Assembly: GCA_945873675.1 (NCBI GenBank) | Contig: CAMCEP010000095.1 | Location: 1-9,375, forward strand | From: Asaia bogorensis | Lineage (GTDB): Bacteria > Pseudomonadota > Alphaproteobacteria > Acetobacterales > Acetobacteraceae | Direction of reading: 5' to 3' | DNA: 9,375 bases | Shown here: piece after piece, positions 1-6,487 of the stretch | Layout of the letters: each line of letters starts with the position of its first letter | Numbering within the stretch: the stretch's first letter is position 1 | Position numbers and translations under genes: made by a program | Notes under the pieces: model-generated | Told to the model about the DNA's origin: nothing | The model's input: only the letters and a program-made list of their open reading frames with translations | The model's database searches: none

Positions 1-377
1 AAATAAACCGGCACGGCCTGCGCCACTTCAGGCAGGGCAAGGGATTGATGGGCACGGATACGTGGCACTTGCTCCGGCCGGAAGCTCGCCATGGTCAGCG
101 GATTCATCAGGAAAAGTTCTGCCTGCATGGCGGCGTAAAGCCGGGTGGCGCTGTCAAACAAGGCAGCGCGAAAGCCAAGCTGCATAAAGACCAAAACGGC
201 CGCGAACATCACCCCGGCAATAGCGGAAAACAGCCGCGCGCGTTCAAAGAAAAGCTGCCGCGCCGCTAGCCGCGCGGGCAGGAAGAACCAATCAAGCAGC
301 GAAACCCGCCCCTTGCCGAGTGGCGCCGGCGCGGAAGCCCCCGGCGGCGCGCGCAAATTCTCCGTCAGCGCATTCAC
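1..377 (-). CDS. DevC-type ABC transporter permease (3' end cut by window edge)
   Basis: This is the N-terminal 125 residues of an inner-membrane permease; the rest lies left of base 1. Translated from the GTG at 377-375 it reads on without a stop. Residues about 50-69 form a membrane segment (FSAIAGVMFAAVLVFMQLGF), followed by FRAALFDSATRLYAAMQAELFLM. Known DevC proteins, which are FtsX/MacB-like permeases of ABC exporters, have this same pattern: an AIAG-x-FA-x-x-L-x-FMQLGF helix, then an ALF motif and a soluble domain. The GTG start shares four bases (GTGA) with the stop of the upstream adaptor gene, which argues for coupled translation. The segment before the first helix is about 49 residues and proline/alanine-rich near its start. 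That is longer than I expect for the family, so a later start is possible, although no ATG lies between. The partner ATPase (DevA) should follow off-window. The substrate cannot be told from sequence; in cyanobacteria DevBCA exports heterocyst glycolipid. Confidence 0.85.
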   Translation of the reverse strand, partial: MNALTENLRAPPGASAPAPLGKGRVSLLDWFFLPARLAARQLFFERARLFSAIAGVMFAAVLVFMQLGFRAALFDSATRLYAAMQAELFLMNPLTMASFRPEQVPRIRAHQSLALPEVAQAVPVY

Positions 378-1411
378 GGCCGGATCGCCACTTGTACCTG
401 CATATTGGACCGCCGCCGCAAGGCTGCCGCCCCGGCCTCATCCAGCGTCAGGCGCACTTCGACGGTGCGCGCATCCACCGCCGCCACGGGGTCGTTGCTC
501 GCTTGGGTTTGGCGGCGCACGGTCCAGCCAATGGCGTTTACCTGGGCTGCAAAACGCTGCGCTTCACCGGGCACCACCACCTCAGCCGGGGCGCCCAGGC
601 GCACACGCGGCAGATCGGTTTCATAGACATCAGCCACGACTTCAAGCTTGGACAGATCGGCCATTTCCAAAACACCATCCGCGCCAACCTGATCGCCGGG
701 GCGGACAAATATCCGCAGAATGGTGCCCGCAATCGGCGCGCGCACGCGGGCCAATTCGGCATCCGCCTGCGCCTTGGCCGCAGCCGCACGCACCCCGGCA
801 AGGCGCGCTTCGGCAAGCGCAATATCCTCAGGCCGGGAAGATAGCAGCGTAGCCAGTGCCGCCATGGCTTCGCGCTTTTCGGCGGCCAGCCTGATCGCAA
901 TGGCGCGGCTGCGATCCGCGGCCGCCACGGCGCCCGCGCCGGTCGGCACCAAGCGCTCCGCCCGTTCCGCATCGCGCAGTGCGATTTCTTCCTGCGCGGT
1001 GATCGCTTCAATCCGCGCGCGCTGCGCGTCAATCTCTGAAGGCCGCCCGGCGGCGCGCAGCCGGGCGAGTTGCGCCTCGGCCTCCGCCACGGCGGCTAGC
1101 CCTTGGGCTGCGGCGGCGTCCTTCATGGCGGTATCGGCGAATTCGGCGAGCAATTGCCCCTGCGTCACTTCAGCACCTTCAGCCACCAGCAGGCGATCAA
1201 GCCGCGTCACTGCCATGCCGCCCGGTTGATTGAGCCGGCGGATGCGTGATGCCGGTTCCACGCGCCCAAGCGCGCCAACACCAATCGGGCCAGTGGCAGC
1301 GGCGGGTACCGGCGTTGCGGGGGGTGGCGTGCTTGGGCGCAATTGCCAAAATGCCGCGCCGCCAATGCCAAGTAGCAAAAGCCCCGCGATGATCTTGCTG
1401 CGCTTTGTCAT
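374..1411 (-). CDS. DevB-type ABC exporter membrane fusion protein (HlyD family)
   Basis: A 345-residue periplasmic adaptor anchored in the inner membrane. It links an ABC permease/ATPase to an outer-membrane channel. Residues about 6-23 form an N-terminal membrane anchor (KIIAGLLLLGIGGAAFW), followed by a Pro/Ala linker. The first lipoyl half (around 45-95) carries GALGRVEPASRI and VAEGAEVTQGQLLAEF. An Ala/Glu/Arg-rich coiled-coil hairpin covers about 95-220. The second lipoyl half starts at RVRAPIAGTILRIFVRPGDQ, followed by the beta-barrel with VADVYETDLPRVRLGAPAEV. The VYETD segment and the later VDARTVEVRLTLDEA segment are typical of the DevB type rather than of RND adaptors. Its ATG overlaps the tetR stop (ATGA) and its stop overlaps the permease start, so the three genes form one operon. 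It is probably induced when the TetR protein releases its operator. Confidence 0.9.
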   Translation of the reverse strand: MTKRSKIIAGLLLLGIGGAAFWQLRPSTPPPATPVPAAATGPIGVGALGRVEPASRIRRLNQPGGMAVTRLDRLLVAEGAEVTQGQLLAEFADTAMKDAAAAQGLAAVAEAEAQLARLRAAGRPSEIDAQRARIEAITAQEEIALRDAERAERLVPTGAGAVAAADRSRAIAIRLAAEKREAMAALATLLSSRPEDIALAEARLAGVRAAAAKAQADAELARVRAPIAGTILRIFVRPGDQVGADGVLEMADLSKLEVVADVYETDLPRVRLGAPAEVVVPGEAQRFAAQVNAIGWTVRRQTQASNDPVAAVDARTVEVRLTLDEAGAAALRRRSNMQVQVAIRP

Positions 1412-1977
1412 GGCTGAACCCCCACAAGCCCAGAAAGTGCGGCGCGCATTTCGGCCAATTCGGCCGTGCTTGGGGCGTAAAGGCTGAAAAGCCGCGCCAT
1501 GAACAACCCATCCCCAGCGGCCATGATGGCCGCGCCATGGCCGGGCGGTAGGCCATCAGCCGCGACAGCAGCGCGCATTTCCGCAATCACGGCGCGCATC
1601 GGCGCCAAAAGCACCGGGTCATGGTGAAAGGCCGCCAGGAAAACTGCGCCGGCCCTTTGATGGCGTTCATTGCAAGCCATTTCGCCCTCGCCAAAGCCCC
1701 ATTCCAGCATGGCACGGGCAACGCGCCCCGGCCCTTCCGGCTGGGCCGCGACGCAAGCCGCGAATTCCTGCGCGATGAAGGCGGAAAGCCGGCCCAGCAG
1801 CGCTTCCAATAGCGCTTCCTTGGAGGCGAAGTGATACAGCAACCCGCCCTTGGAGACGCCTGCTTCGCGCGCGGCGGCTTCCAGCGTCAGCGCGGCGACG
1901 CCGCGGGCGATGATGAGGTTTTCTGCCGCATCGAGGATGCGTGTGGGCGCATCAACGGAGGGGGATAAGGTGTCCAT
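1408..1977 (-). CDS. TetR-family transcriptional regulator
   Basis: A 189-residue one-domain-plus-ligand-pocket repressor. The N-terminal helix-turn-helix lies at about residues 11-58: RILDAAENLIIARG is helix 1, TLEAAAREAGVSKGGLLYHF spans the recognition region, and ASKEALLEALL follows. This is the classic TetR signature. The C-terminal two thirds are helical and Ala-rich and should bind an inducer and form the dimer; the ligand is unknown. It is the first gene of an operon with an exporter adaptor and permease (4-base overlap with the next gene). It has an AAGGGGG ribosome-binding sequence just before ATG 1977. A perfect palindrome centred about 22 bases upstream of the start suggests that it represses itself and the exporter. 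Confidence 0.93.
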   Translation of the reverse strand: MDTLSPSVDAPTRILDAAENLIIARGVAALTLEAAAREAGVSKGGLLYHFASKEALLEALLGRLSAFIAQEFAACVAAQPEGPGRVARAMLEWGFGEGEMACNERHQRAGAVFLAAFHHDPVLLAPMRAVIAEMRAAVAADGLPPGHGAAIMAAGDGLFMARLFSLYAPSTAELAEMRAALSGLVGVQP

Positions 1978-1984
1978 GCCCCCT

Positions 1985-2012
1985 TAACTATACCGTCCGG
2001 ACGGTTTTTCAA
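1985..2012 (-). promoter_or_regulatory. Putative promoter of the tetR-devB-devC operon
   Basis: On the minus strand, TTGAAA (2012-2007) could be a -35 box. TAGTTA (1990-1985), 16 bases on, could be a -10 box; an alternative -10 is TATAGT (1992-1987) with only 14 bases of spacing. The -35 overlaps the lpxK stop codon (2011-2009). Transcription would start only a few bases before the tetR ATG at 1977. The boxes are inferred by eye and have no experimental support. Confidence 0.45.
1992..2005. promoter_or_regulatory. TetR operator palindrome
   Basis: ACCGTCCGGACGGT is a perfect 14-base palindrome (7-base half-sites, no spacer). It lies 14 bases ahead of the tetR start codon and between the candidate -35 and -10 boxes. 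TetR regulators commonly bind palindromes of this size, and ACCGnCCGGnCGGT-type sites are common for multidrug-efflux regulators. Binding here would block RNA polymerase. I did not see a second copy in the window, including the RND promoter region 5131-5303. Confidence 0.75.
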
Positions 2013-2986
2013 GCTTTTGCGGCTAAAGCCTTGTCCAGCAACGCATCAATGGCGGCGGGGTCATCCCAGGCGAGCGCAATGCTTACCACCTGAATGCCTG
2101 TGCGCAGCGCTGGCGGGATGCGCACAATATCCTTGCGCGTCGTCACCGGGGTGGCGCGGAGCTTTTCTGCCTCGGCCAGGATGTCGCGGATTTCCTGGTC
2201 ATCGAAGGGGTAGTGATCCGCGAAGGGATGGCGCGCGGCCAGAACGGCGCCGGCTTCCTGCAGGGTTGCGAAGAATTTGCGCGGATTGGCGATGCCGCAA
2301 AAGGCCACCACGGGCTTGCCGGCCAGCGCGGCCGCTTCCGGACCGGGCACCAGCCGGGCGCGCAGCACGGGCAAACCAGGCGGGAGTTGGGCGCGCGCGC
2401 CAGTTTCATCCTCACCGATCAGCACCGCCGCCTGGCAGCGCGCAGCGGCTGAAAAAACCGGTTCGCGCAGGGGGCCAGAGGGGATCACGCGGCCATTGCC
2501 GAAGCCATAGGACCCATCAATGATCAGAAGGGACAGTGATTTTTCGAGTGTCGGGTTTTGCAGCCCATCATCCATGATGATCGCCTGCGCCCCAGCTGCC
2601 TGCGCTGCCGCCCCGCCCGCCGCGCGATTGGCGGAAACCCAGGTGGGCGCGATGGCGGCAAGCAACAAAGCCTCATCCCCCACGGCCCGGCTGTCGTGGG
2701 TGGCAAGGTCAACCCGCGCCGGACCTTTCAGCTTGCCGCCATAGCCGCGCAGCAGGAAATGCGCGGCCAGCCCGCGCGCTTTGAGCCTTTCGCCCAAATC
2801 AAGCGCAACCGTGGTTTTGCCCGCGCCACCTGCCGTGGCGTTACCGCAGCAGATCACAGGCAGCGGCAAATGCTGCCCAGGGCGCGCCATGCGCCGTGCC
2901 GTGGTTGCCGCATAAAGCGCTGCAATGGGCGAGAGCAAAGCTGCCGCCACACCAGGCTTATCGCTCCAGAATCCAGGCGATCGCAT
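2009..2986 (-). CDS. lpxK: Tetraacyldisaccharide 4'-kinase LpxK
   Basis: A 325-residue inner-membrane-associated kinase. It transfers the ATP gamma-phosphate to the 4' position of the tetraacyl disaccharide, giving lipid IVA in the Raetz pathway. A short hydrophobic segment at about 13-28 is the membrane-binding N-terminal helix. A Walker A loop follows: GNATAGGAGKTT, with Lys57. Further family landmarks are LRGYGG (79-84), VGDEALLLA (from 102), the DDGLQ motif (139-143, containing the acidic pair of the active site) and NGRVIPSGPLREP (from 164). Length matches the family. The ATG at 2986 gives the usual short N-terminus (MRSPGFW), but no good Shine-Dalgarno sequence precedes it. No in-frame ATG or GTG occurs before the upstream stop. 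It follows waaA on the same strand after a 159-base gap and is probably in the same operon. Its stop codon lies within the tetR promoter. Confidence 0.95.
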   Translation of the reverse strand: MRSPGFWSDKPGVAAALLSPIAALYAATTARRMARPGQHLPLPVICCGNATAGGAGKTTVALDLGERLKARGLAAHFLLRGYGGKLKGPARVDLATHDSRAVGDEALLLAAIAPTWVSANRAAGGAAAQAAGAQAIIMDDGLQNPTLEKSLSLLIIDGSYGFGNGRVIPSGPLREPVFSAAARCQAAVLIGEDETGARAQLPPGLPVLRARLVPGPEAAALAGKPVVAFCGIANPRKFFATLQEAGAVLAARHPFADHYPFDDQEIRDILAEAEKLRATPVTTRKDIVRIPPALRTGIQVVSIALAWDDPAAIDALLDKALAAKA

Positions 2987-3145
2987 CAGATGAAACCGTT
3001 CAAACCTTCCATGGTGCCCGCATCGCGCAACAGGCGTGCAGGGCTTGGATTACTTGCCTAGGGCTTTCCCATCCGCGCGGCTTCGCCGTCTTTGCGGTAA
3101 GGCCCCCGAGATTATTGTGGATTGTTCGCCCCCGGCCAACCGATG
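2987..3145. other. 159-base gap between waaA and lpxK
   Basis: I see no convincing gene here. On the minus strand a 24-codon stretch is open from the TAG at about 3060-3058 to a TGA that overlaps the lpxK ATG (TGATG). Inside it an ATG starts an 8-codon frame (MEGLNGFI). Neither start has a clear ribosome-binding site, so a leader peptide coupled to lpxK is only a possibility. A 4-bp hairpin with a GAA loop (3078-3088) is not followed by a T run on the minus strand, so it is not a terminator for waaA. Confidence 0.4.
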
Positions 3146-4456
3146 TTACCGCGCCGGGCGGATCAAGGGCAACAGGCTTGTCGCGATGCGGTTGGGCAGG
3201 CCGGCCTGGTCCTGGGCGAGCGCGGCTGCCGCCGCTGCCATCGCCTGCCCGGCTGCGGGATCAGCCAGCAAGCGCGCGACTTGGGCGGCCAGCGCCTGCG
3301 CCGCGCCCGGCCCATCCGGGGTTTCCACCAAGGCATGGGCGGCGCTGAGCCGCGTGATGACTTCATTGAAATTAAAGTGATGCGGGCCTGTGATGATGGG
3401 GCAGCCGAGCCGCGCGGCCTCCAAAGGGTTCTGCCCGCCATGCGGCACCAGGGAACCGCCGATCAGTGCGACCTTGGCCAAGCGATAGAACAAGCCCAAT
3501 TCGCCAAGCGTATCAGCGACATAAACGGCAACGCCCGGCCCCGCTTCCTGCCCAGCGCCGCGCCGTGCGACGGGCAAATCGCCCGCCAAAGCGGCAATAT
3601 CCGGCCCGCGCGGCGGGTGGCGCGGCACAATCACTGTCAGCAAACCGGGCTGCTCCCCAGCTAGCAGCCGATGCGCGGCCAGGATGATTTCATCCTCCCC
3701 CGGATGGGTGCTGGCGGCGAGCCATACCGGCCGCCCCGCCCAAGCAAGGGTCAGGCGGGCAAGCTCAGCCGGATCAGCCGGCAGGGGCGGCGCGGCATAT
3801 TTCAAGTTCCCCCAACAGGATACGGGGCGCCCGGCGAGGGCCGAAAAGCGCGCCGCATCGGCTTCAGTCTGCGCGAGCATCAGCGCAAAGCGCGCAAGCA
3901 AGGTGCGCGCAAAACCCAGCGCCCAGCCCCAGCCCTGGGCGGAACGCGCCGACATGCGCGCATTGATCAACGCCATCGGCACGCCCTGCTGCCCGGCTGC
4001 CGCCAGCATATTGGGCCAAAGCTCCGATTCCACGATGACGGCCAGTTCAGGCCGCCAGCCTTCCAGAAACCGCGCCACCCAGCGCGGCACGTCCAAGGGC
4101 AGGAAGCGATGCTGCGTGCGCGGCGCCAGTTCCGGCGAAAGCCTTTGTTCCAGCAAGCGCGCCGAGGTCACGGTACCGGTGGTGACCAGAAAGGACAAAG
4201 CCGGGTCCTGCTTTGCCAGGGCCTCCAGCAGCGGCAGTAGGGAAAGCGTCTCCCCATTGCTCGCGGCATGGCACCAGATCAGCCGGCCAGGTGGGCGCGC
4301 GGCGCCATGCCCCTCGCGTTCGGCCAGACGCTCGGCGATTTCCTTGCCCTTGGCGACACGGCGGCGCAGGTAAAACGGCAAAAGCGGCGCGAGCAGGCTG
4401 GCAATCAGCACCCAAGCCCCGGCCAAAATGCGCGCTGAAAGGCTGGGCGGCGTCAT
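3146..4456 (-). CDS. waaA: 3-deoxy-D-manno-octulosonic acid (Kdo) transferase WaaA/KdtA
   Basis: A 436-residue GT-B glycosyltransferase (GT30) that adds Kdo from CMP-Kdo to lipid IVA on the cytoplasmic face of the inner membrane. An N-terminal membrane helix at about 11-30 is followed by basic RRR. Then come ERLAEREG (Glu46 aligns by eye with the catalytic glutamate of the family's GER-x-G motif) and HAASNGET (63-70). Later landmarks match E. coli WaaA closely: ESELWPN, LINARMSARS, GNLKY, ASTHPGEDE, VPRHPPRG, DTLGELGLFY, GGSLVPHGGQNPLEAA and GPHHFNFNEV. Length fits the family (about 425). The ATG shares four bases (ATGA) with the end of the DUF374 acyltransferase gene, implying coupled translation. 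It ends with TAA at 3148-3146, and lpxK follows. Whether it adds one, two or more Kdo residues cannot be read from sequence. Confidence 0.96.
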   Translation of the reverse strand: MTPPSLSARILAGAWVLIASLLAPLLPFYLRRRVAKGKEIAERLAEREGHGAARPPGRLIWCHAASNGETLSLLPLLEALAKQDPALSFLVTTGTVTSARLLEQRLSPELAPRTQHRFLPLDVPRWVARFLEGWRPELAVIVESELWPNMLAAAGQQGVPMALINARMSARSAQGWGWALGFARTLLARFALMLAQTEADAARFSALAGRPVSCWGNLKYAAPPLPADPAELARLTLAWAGRPVWLAASTHPGEDEIILAAHRLLAGEQPGLLTVIVPRHPPRGPDIAALAGDLPVARRGAGQEAGPGVAVYVADTLGELGLFYRLAKVALIGGSLVPHGGQNPLEAARLGCPIITGPHHFNFNEVITRLSAAHALVETPDGPGAAQALAAQVARLLADPAAGQAMAAAAAALAQDQAGLPNRIATSLLPLIRPAR

Positions 4457-5130
4457 TGCGCCACTGCCTGATCCGCGCGTTCCGTTGCGCGGTTGAGCGC
4501 TGCGGTGATGGCCGGCAAGGCGCTGGCTGGGTCATCGCGCGGCACGGTGATGGGCGCTTCGATTACCACCACGGCACGGGCAAAGGGCAGCGGAAAGCGC
4601 ATACGGTCCCAGGAACGCGCCCGGCGCATGCGCGACGATGCCGCCCCGCAGGCCAGCACTGGCTGCCCCGCCAAAGCGGCAAGCTGGGCGATCCCGGGTG
4701 CCGCTTCCCGTGCTGGGCCGCGCGGGCCATCAGGCGTGATCACCGCAACCCCACCGCCTTCCAGCACCCGCAAAAGCTGCCGTAGCCCCGCCGCCCCGCC
4801 TTTCGAGGAGGAGGCATGGACAACCTCCACAGCAAAGGGCGCCACGGCGCGGGCTATCAGGCGGCCATCGCGATGGCGGGAAATCAGCGCCTGGGCCCTA
4901 AGCCCCGCGATAGCCGGAATCTGCTCGCTCATTAGCCGCCAGCCTTGCGCACCAAGCGGCAGGCATTCATGCCAGAAGGCGAGGATCAGCGGCTCCCCAC
5001 GCGTCACCTTCGCGTGTTCGGCGCCTTCAAGCTGCCAGCGCGTGGTGGACCAGATCAGCCGCAGATAAAGCCCGACAAGCCAAGCGAGCAGCGCCTGGGC
5101 TGCAGGATGGCGGATCAGCCGCTTGAACAT
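4453..5130 (-). CDS. DUF374 / lysophospholipid acyltransferase-like protein
   Basis: A 225-residue protein with an N-terminal hydrophobic stretch (about 12-27), probably inner-membrane associated. Family landmarks in order are AFWHECLPL (51-59, with the His of a degenerate acyltransferase block), SRHRDGRLIAR (84-94), VHASSSKGGAAGLR (104-117) and ITPDGPRGP (131-139). These match the DUF374 family, which is distantly related to the LPLAT acyltransferases. Members commonly sit beside waaA and lpxK in alphaproteobacteria. The likely role is acyl transfer in lipid A or phospholipid assembly, but the substrate is inferred from context only. It is the first visible gene of the operon with waaA (4-base overlap) and lpxK. 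The ATG at 5130 gives a normal-looking N-terminus (MFKRL), though without a clear ribosome-binding site; its promoter should lie in 5131-5303. Confidence 0.87.
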   Translation of the reverse strand: MFKRLIRHPAAQALLAWLVGLYLRLIWSTTRWQLEGAEHAKVTRGEPLILAFWHECLPLGAQGWRLMSEQIPAIAGLRAQALISRHRDGRLIARAVAPFAVEVVHASSSKGGAAGLRQLLRVLEGGGVAVITPDGPRGPAREAAPGIAQLAALAGQPVLACGAASSRMRRARSWDRMRFPLPFARAVVVIEAPITVPRDDPASALPAITAALNRATERADQAVAQ

Positions 5131-5173
5131 TGAGGATGGGCTTCGCGCGTCATCGCCCGTGCTGTAGCGCGGA

Positions 5174-5202
5174 TTGGGGTGCTGGGAAACGCCAGCTTAA
5201 AC
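5174..5202 (+). promoter_or_regulatory. Possible sigma70-type promoter for the RND operon
   Basis: TTGGGG (5174-5179) and TTAAAC (5197-5202) are spaced by 17 bases on the plus strand. Both boxes match consensus only partly. If used, the transcript would have a leader of roughly 90-95 bases containing the dyad at 5242-5262. Confidence 0.25.
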
Positions 5203-5286
5203 TAGGCACACTGCTACCCACCCTGGCGCAAGCCGTGTTAGACTTTACCAAAGGTTTACAGTGCGCCCTTTGGGCCGCCGGGGTTT

Positions 5287-5293
5287 GAGGGAG
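5287..5293 (+). promoter_or_regulatory. Ribosome-binding site of the RND adaptor gene
   Basis: GAGGGAG ends 10 bases before the ATG at 5304. It is one of the clearest Shine-Dalgarno sequences in the window. It fixes the start and gives a protein with a lipoprotein signal peptide. Confidence 0.7.
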
Positions 5294-5303
5294 AATAACC
5301 ATC

Positions 5304-6482
5304 ATGGCTTTGCGTGACACAAAAGGGGCCGCCAGCCTCATGCTCCCGGTGGTGTTGGCCCTAAGCTTGTTGCCCGGCTGCAAGGAGGAGACCCCACCCG
5401 CGCGCCAGCAGGCCGCCGCCCCGCCGCCGACGGTTTTTGTTGCCCGCGTCGAACGCCAAGCCATCAGCCGGGGGGCTGATTTCATCGGCCGCGTGGAAGC
5501 CATCGACAAAGTGGATATTGTCGCCCGCGTCACAGGCTTTCTGCAGGCGCGGCACTTCAATGAGGGTGATACGGTCAAGGCTGGCCAATTGCTGTTCACC
5601 CTGGAACAGCCACCCTTCGCGGCCGAGGTCGCGCTGCGCCGCGCGCAAGTGGATAGCGCGCGGGCTGATCTGGCCAATGCTAGCACTCAGGTCGCCCGCG
5701 GGCGCGAATTGGTGAAAACCAACGCCATTCCGCAAGCAACTTTGGATGACCGCATTACCGCCGAAGCGGAATCCAAGGCCAAAGTGGCGGCGGCGGAAGC
5801 ACAATTGCAGCAGGCCCAGATCAATTACGACTATACCGAAATGCGCGCCCCCTTTGATGGTCGTGTGGGGCGTTCACCGCTCAGCCCCGGCAATGTCGTC
5901 AGCCCGAATAGCGGCACGTTGGTCACGATTGTGCGCGATGACCCGGCGCGCGTCACTTTCCCGGTCACGCAGCGGCAATTGCTCAATTTCCGTCGCAGCG
6001 GCGCCGAAGGCGTATCGGACCAGATCAAAATCAGCGTTCGCCTGCCCGATGGGTCCATGCTGGACAGCACTGGCCGCTTTGAATTCATTGATGTGAAGAC
6101 GGAAAGATCAACCGATTCCGTGCTGGTGCAGGCGCTGATGCCAAACGCGCGCAGCCTTTTGGTAGATGGCCAGGCCGTGACGGTGGTGGTGGAAGAAGGC
6201 CAACCGGAACAGGTGATCACCATTCCGCAATCCGCGCTGCAGATAGATCAGGCGGGCAACTTTGTGTTGGTGGTTGGTGCGGAAAACAAGGTGGAGGTGA
6301 AGCGCATCAAAACCACCCGCGGGCTTGGTGGGCAGCTTATAGCGACGGAAGGCCTTGAAGTCGGGCAATTGATCGTGACCGAAGGCGCGCAGCGCGCCCG
6401 CCCGGGTGCCGTTGTGGCGCCCCAGCCAATGCCGGCAACGCCAAGCGGTACCATGCCTGGTGCCACCCAAAGGCGGGGCTGA
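5304..6482 (+). CDS. RND efflux periplasmic adaptor (AcrA/MexA-type membrane fusion protein)
   Basis: A 392-residue adaptor that couples an RND pump to an outer-membrane channel. A signal peptide (hydrophobic about 10-24) ends in LLPGC, so it is probably a lipoprotein anchored at Cys26. Pro at lipobox position -2 is less usual. A Pro/Ala/Gln linker (30-42) follows. The first lipoyl half has [19 protein letters not shown] and [18 protein letters not shown]. An alpha-hairpin (about 105-175) follows, rich in Ala/Gln/Glu, with [15 protein letters not shown] at its turn. The second lipoyl half is [22 protein letters not shown], and the beta-barrel and membrane-proximal domains follow ([39 protein letters not shown]). 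The C-terminus is a short Pro/Thr/Gly tail. The pump gene begins 5 bases after its TGA, so the two are co-translated parts of one efflux system. Confidence 0.94.
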   Translation: MALRDTKGAASLMLPVVLALSLLPGCKEETPPARQQAAAPPPTVFVARVERQAISRGADFIGRVEAIDKVDIVARVTGFLQARHFNEGDTVKAGQLLFTLEQPPFAAEVALRRAQVDSARADLANASTQVARGRELVKTNAIPQATLDDRITAEAESKAKVAAAEAQLQQAQINYDYTEMRAPFDGRVGRSPLSPGNVVSPNSGTLVTIVRDDPARVTFPVTQRQLLNFRRSGAEGVSDQIKISVRLPDGSMLDSTGRFEFIDVKTERSTDSVLVQALMPNARSLLVDGQAVTVVVEEGQPEQVITIPQSALQIDQAGNFVLVVGAENKVEVKRIKTTRGLGGQLIATEGLEVGQLIVTEGAQRARPGAVVAPQPMPATPSGTMPGATQRRG

Positions 6483-6487
6483 TCGCC

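Larger units (their letters stand above)
5131..5303. promoter_or_regulatory. Divergent intergenic region between LPS and RND operons
   Basis: A 173-base spacer from which the LPS genes read left and the RND genes read right. Both promoters should be here. Relative to its neighbours it is A/T-richer around 5197-5203 and 5238-5262. An imperfect dyad, ACTTTACC-AAA-GGTTTACAGT (5242-5262), lies about 42 bases before the adaptor start and could bind a regulator. No full copy of the tetR-type palindrome is present. Confidence 0.5.

Noticed and set aside
145..852. Plus-strand open frames over the devB/devC region
   Set aside because: They run opposite a well-supported adaptor/permease pair. Their Arg/Pro/Ala-rich translations are typical of shadow frames in GC-rich DNA.
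3078..3088. Hairpin CGGC-TTC-GCCG as a terminator after waaA
   Set aside because: The stem is only 4 bp and there is no T run on the minus-strand side. The short TCTTT follows on the plus strand, where no gene ends.
5131..5303. Second TetR operator controlling the RND pump
   Set aside because: No copy or close variant of ACCGTCCGGACGGT was found in this intergenic region, so control by the local TetR protein is not supported.
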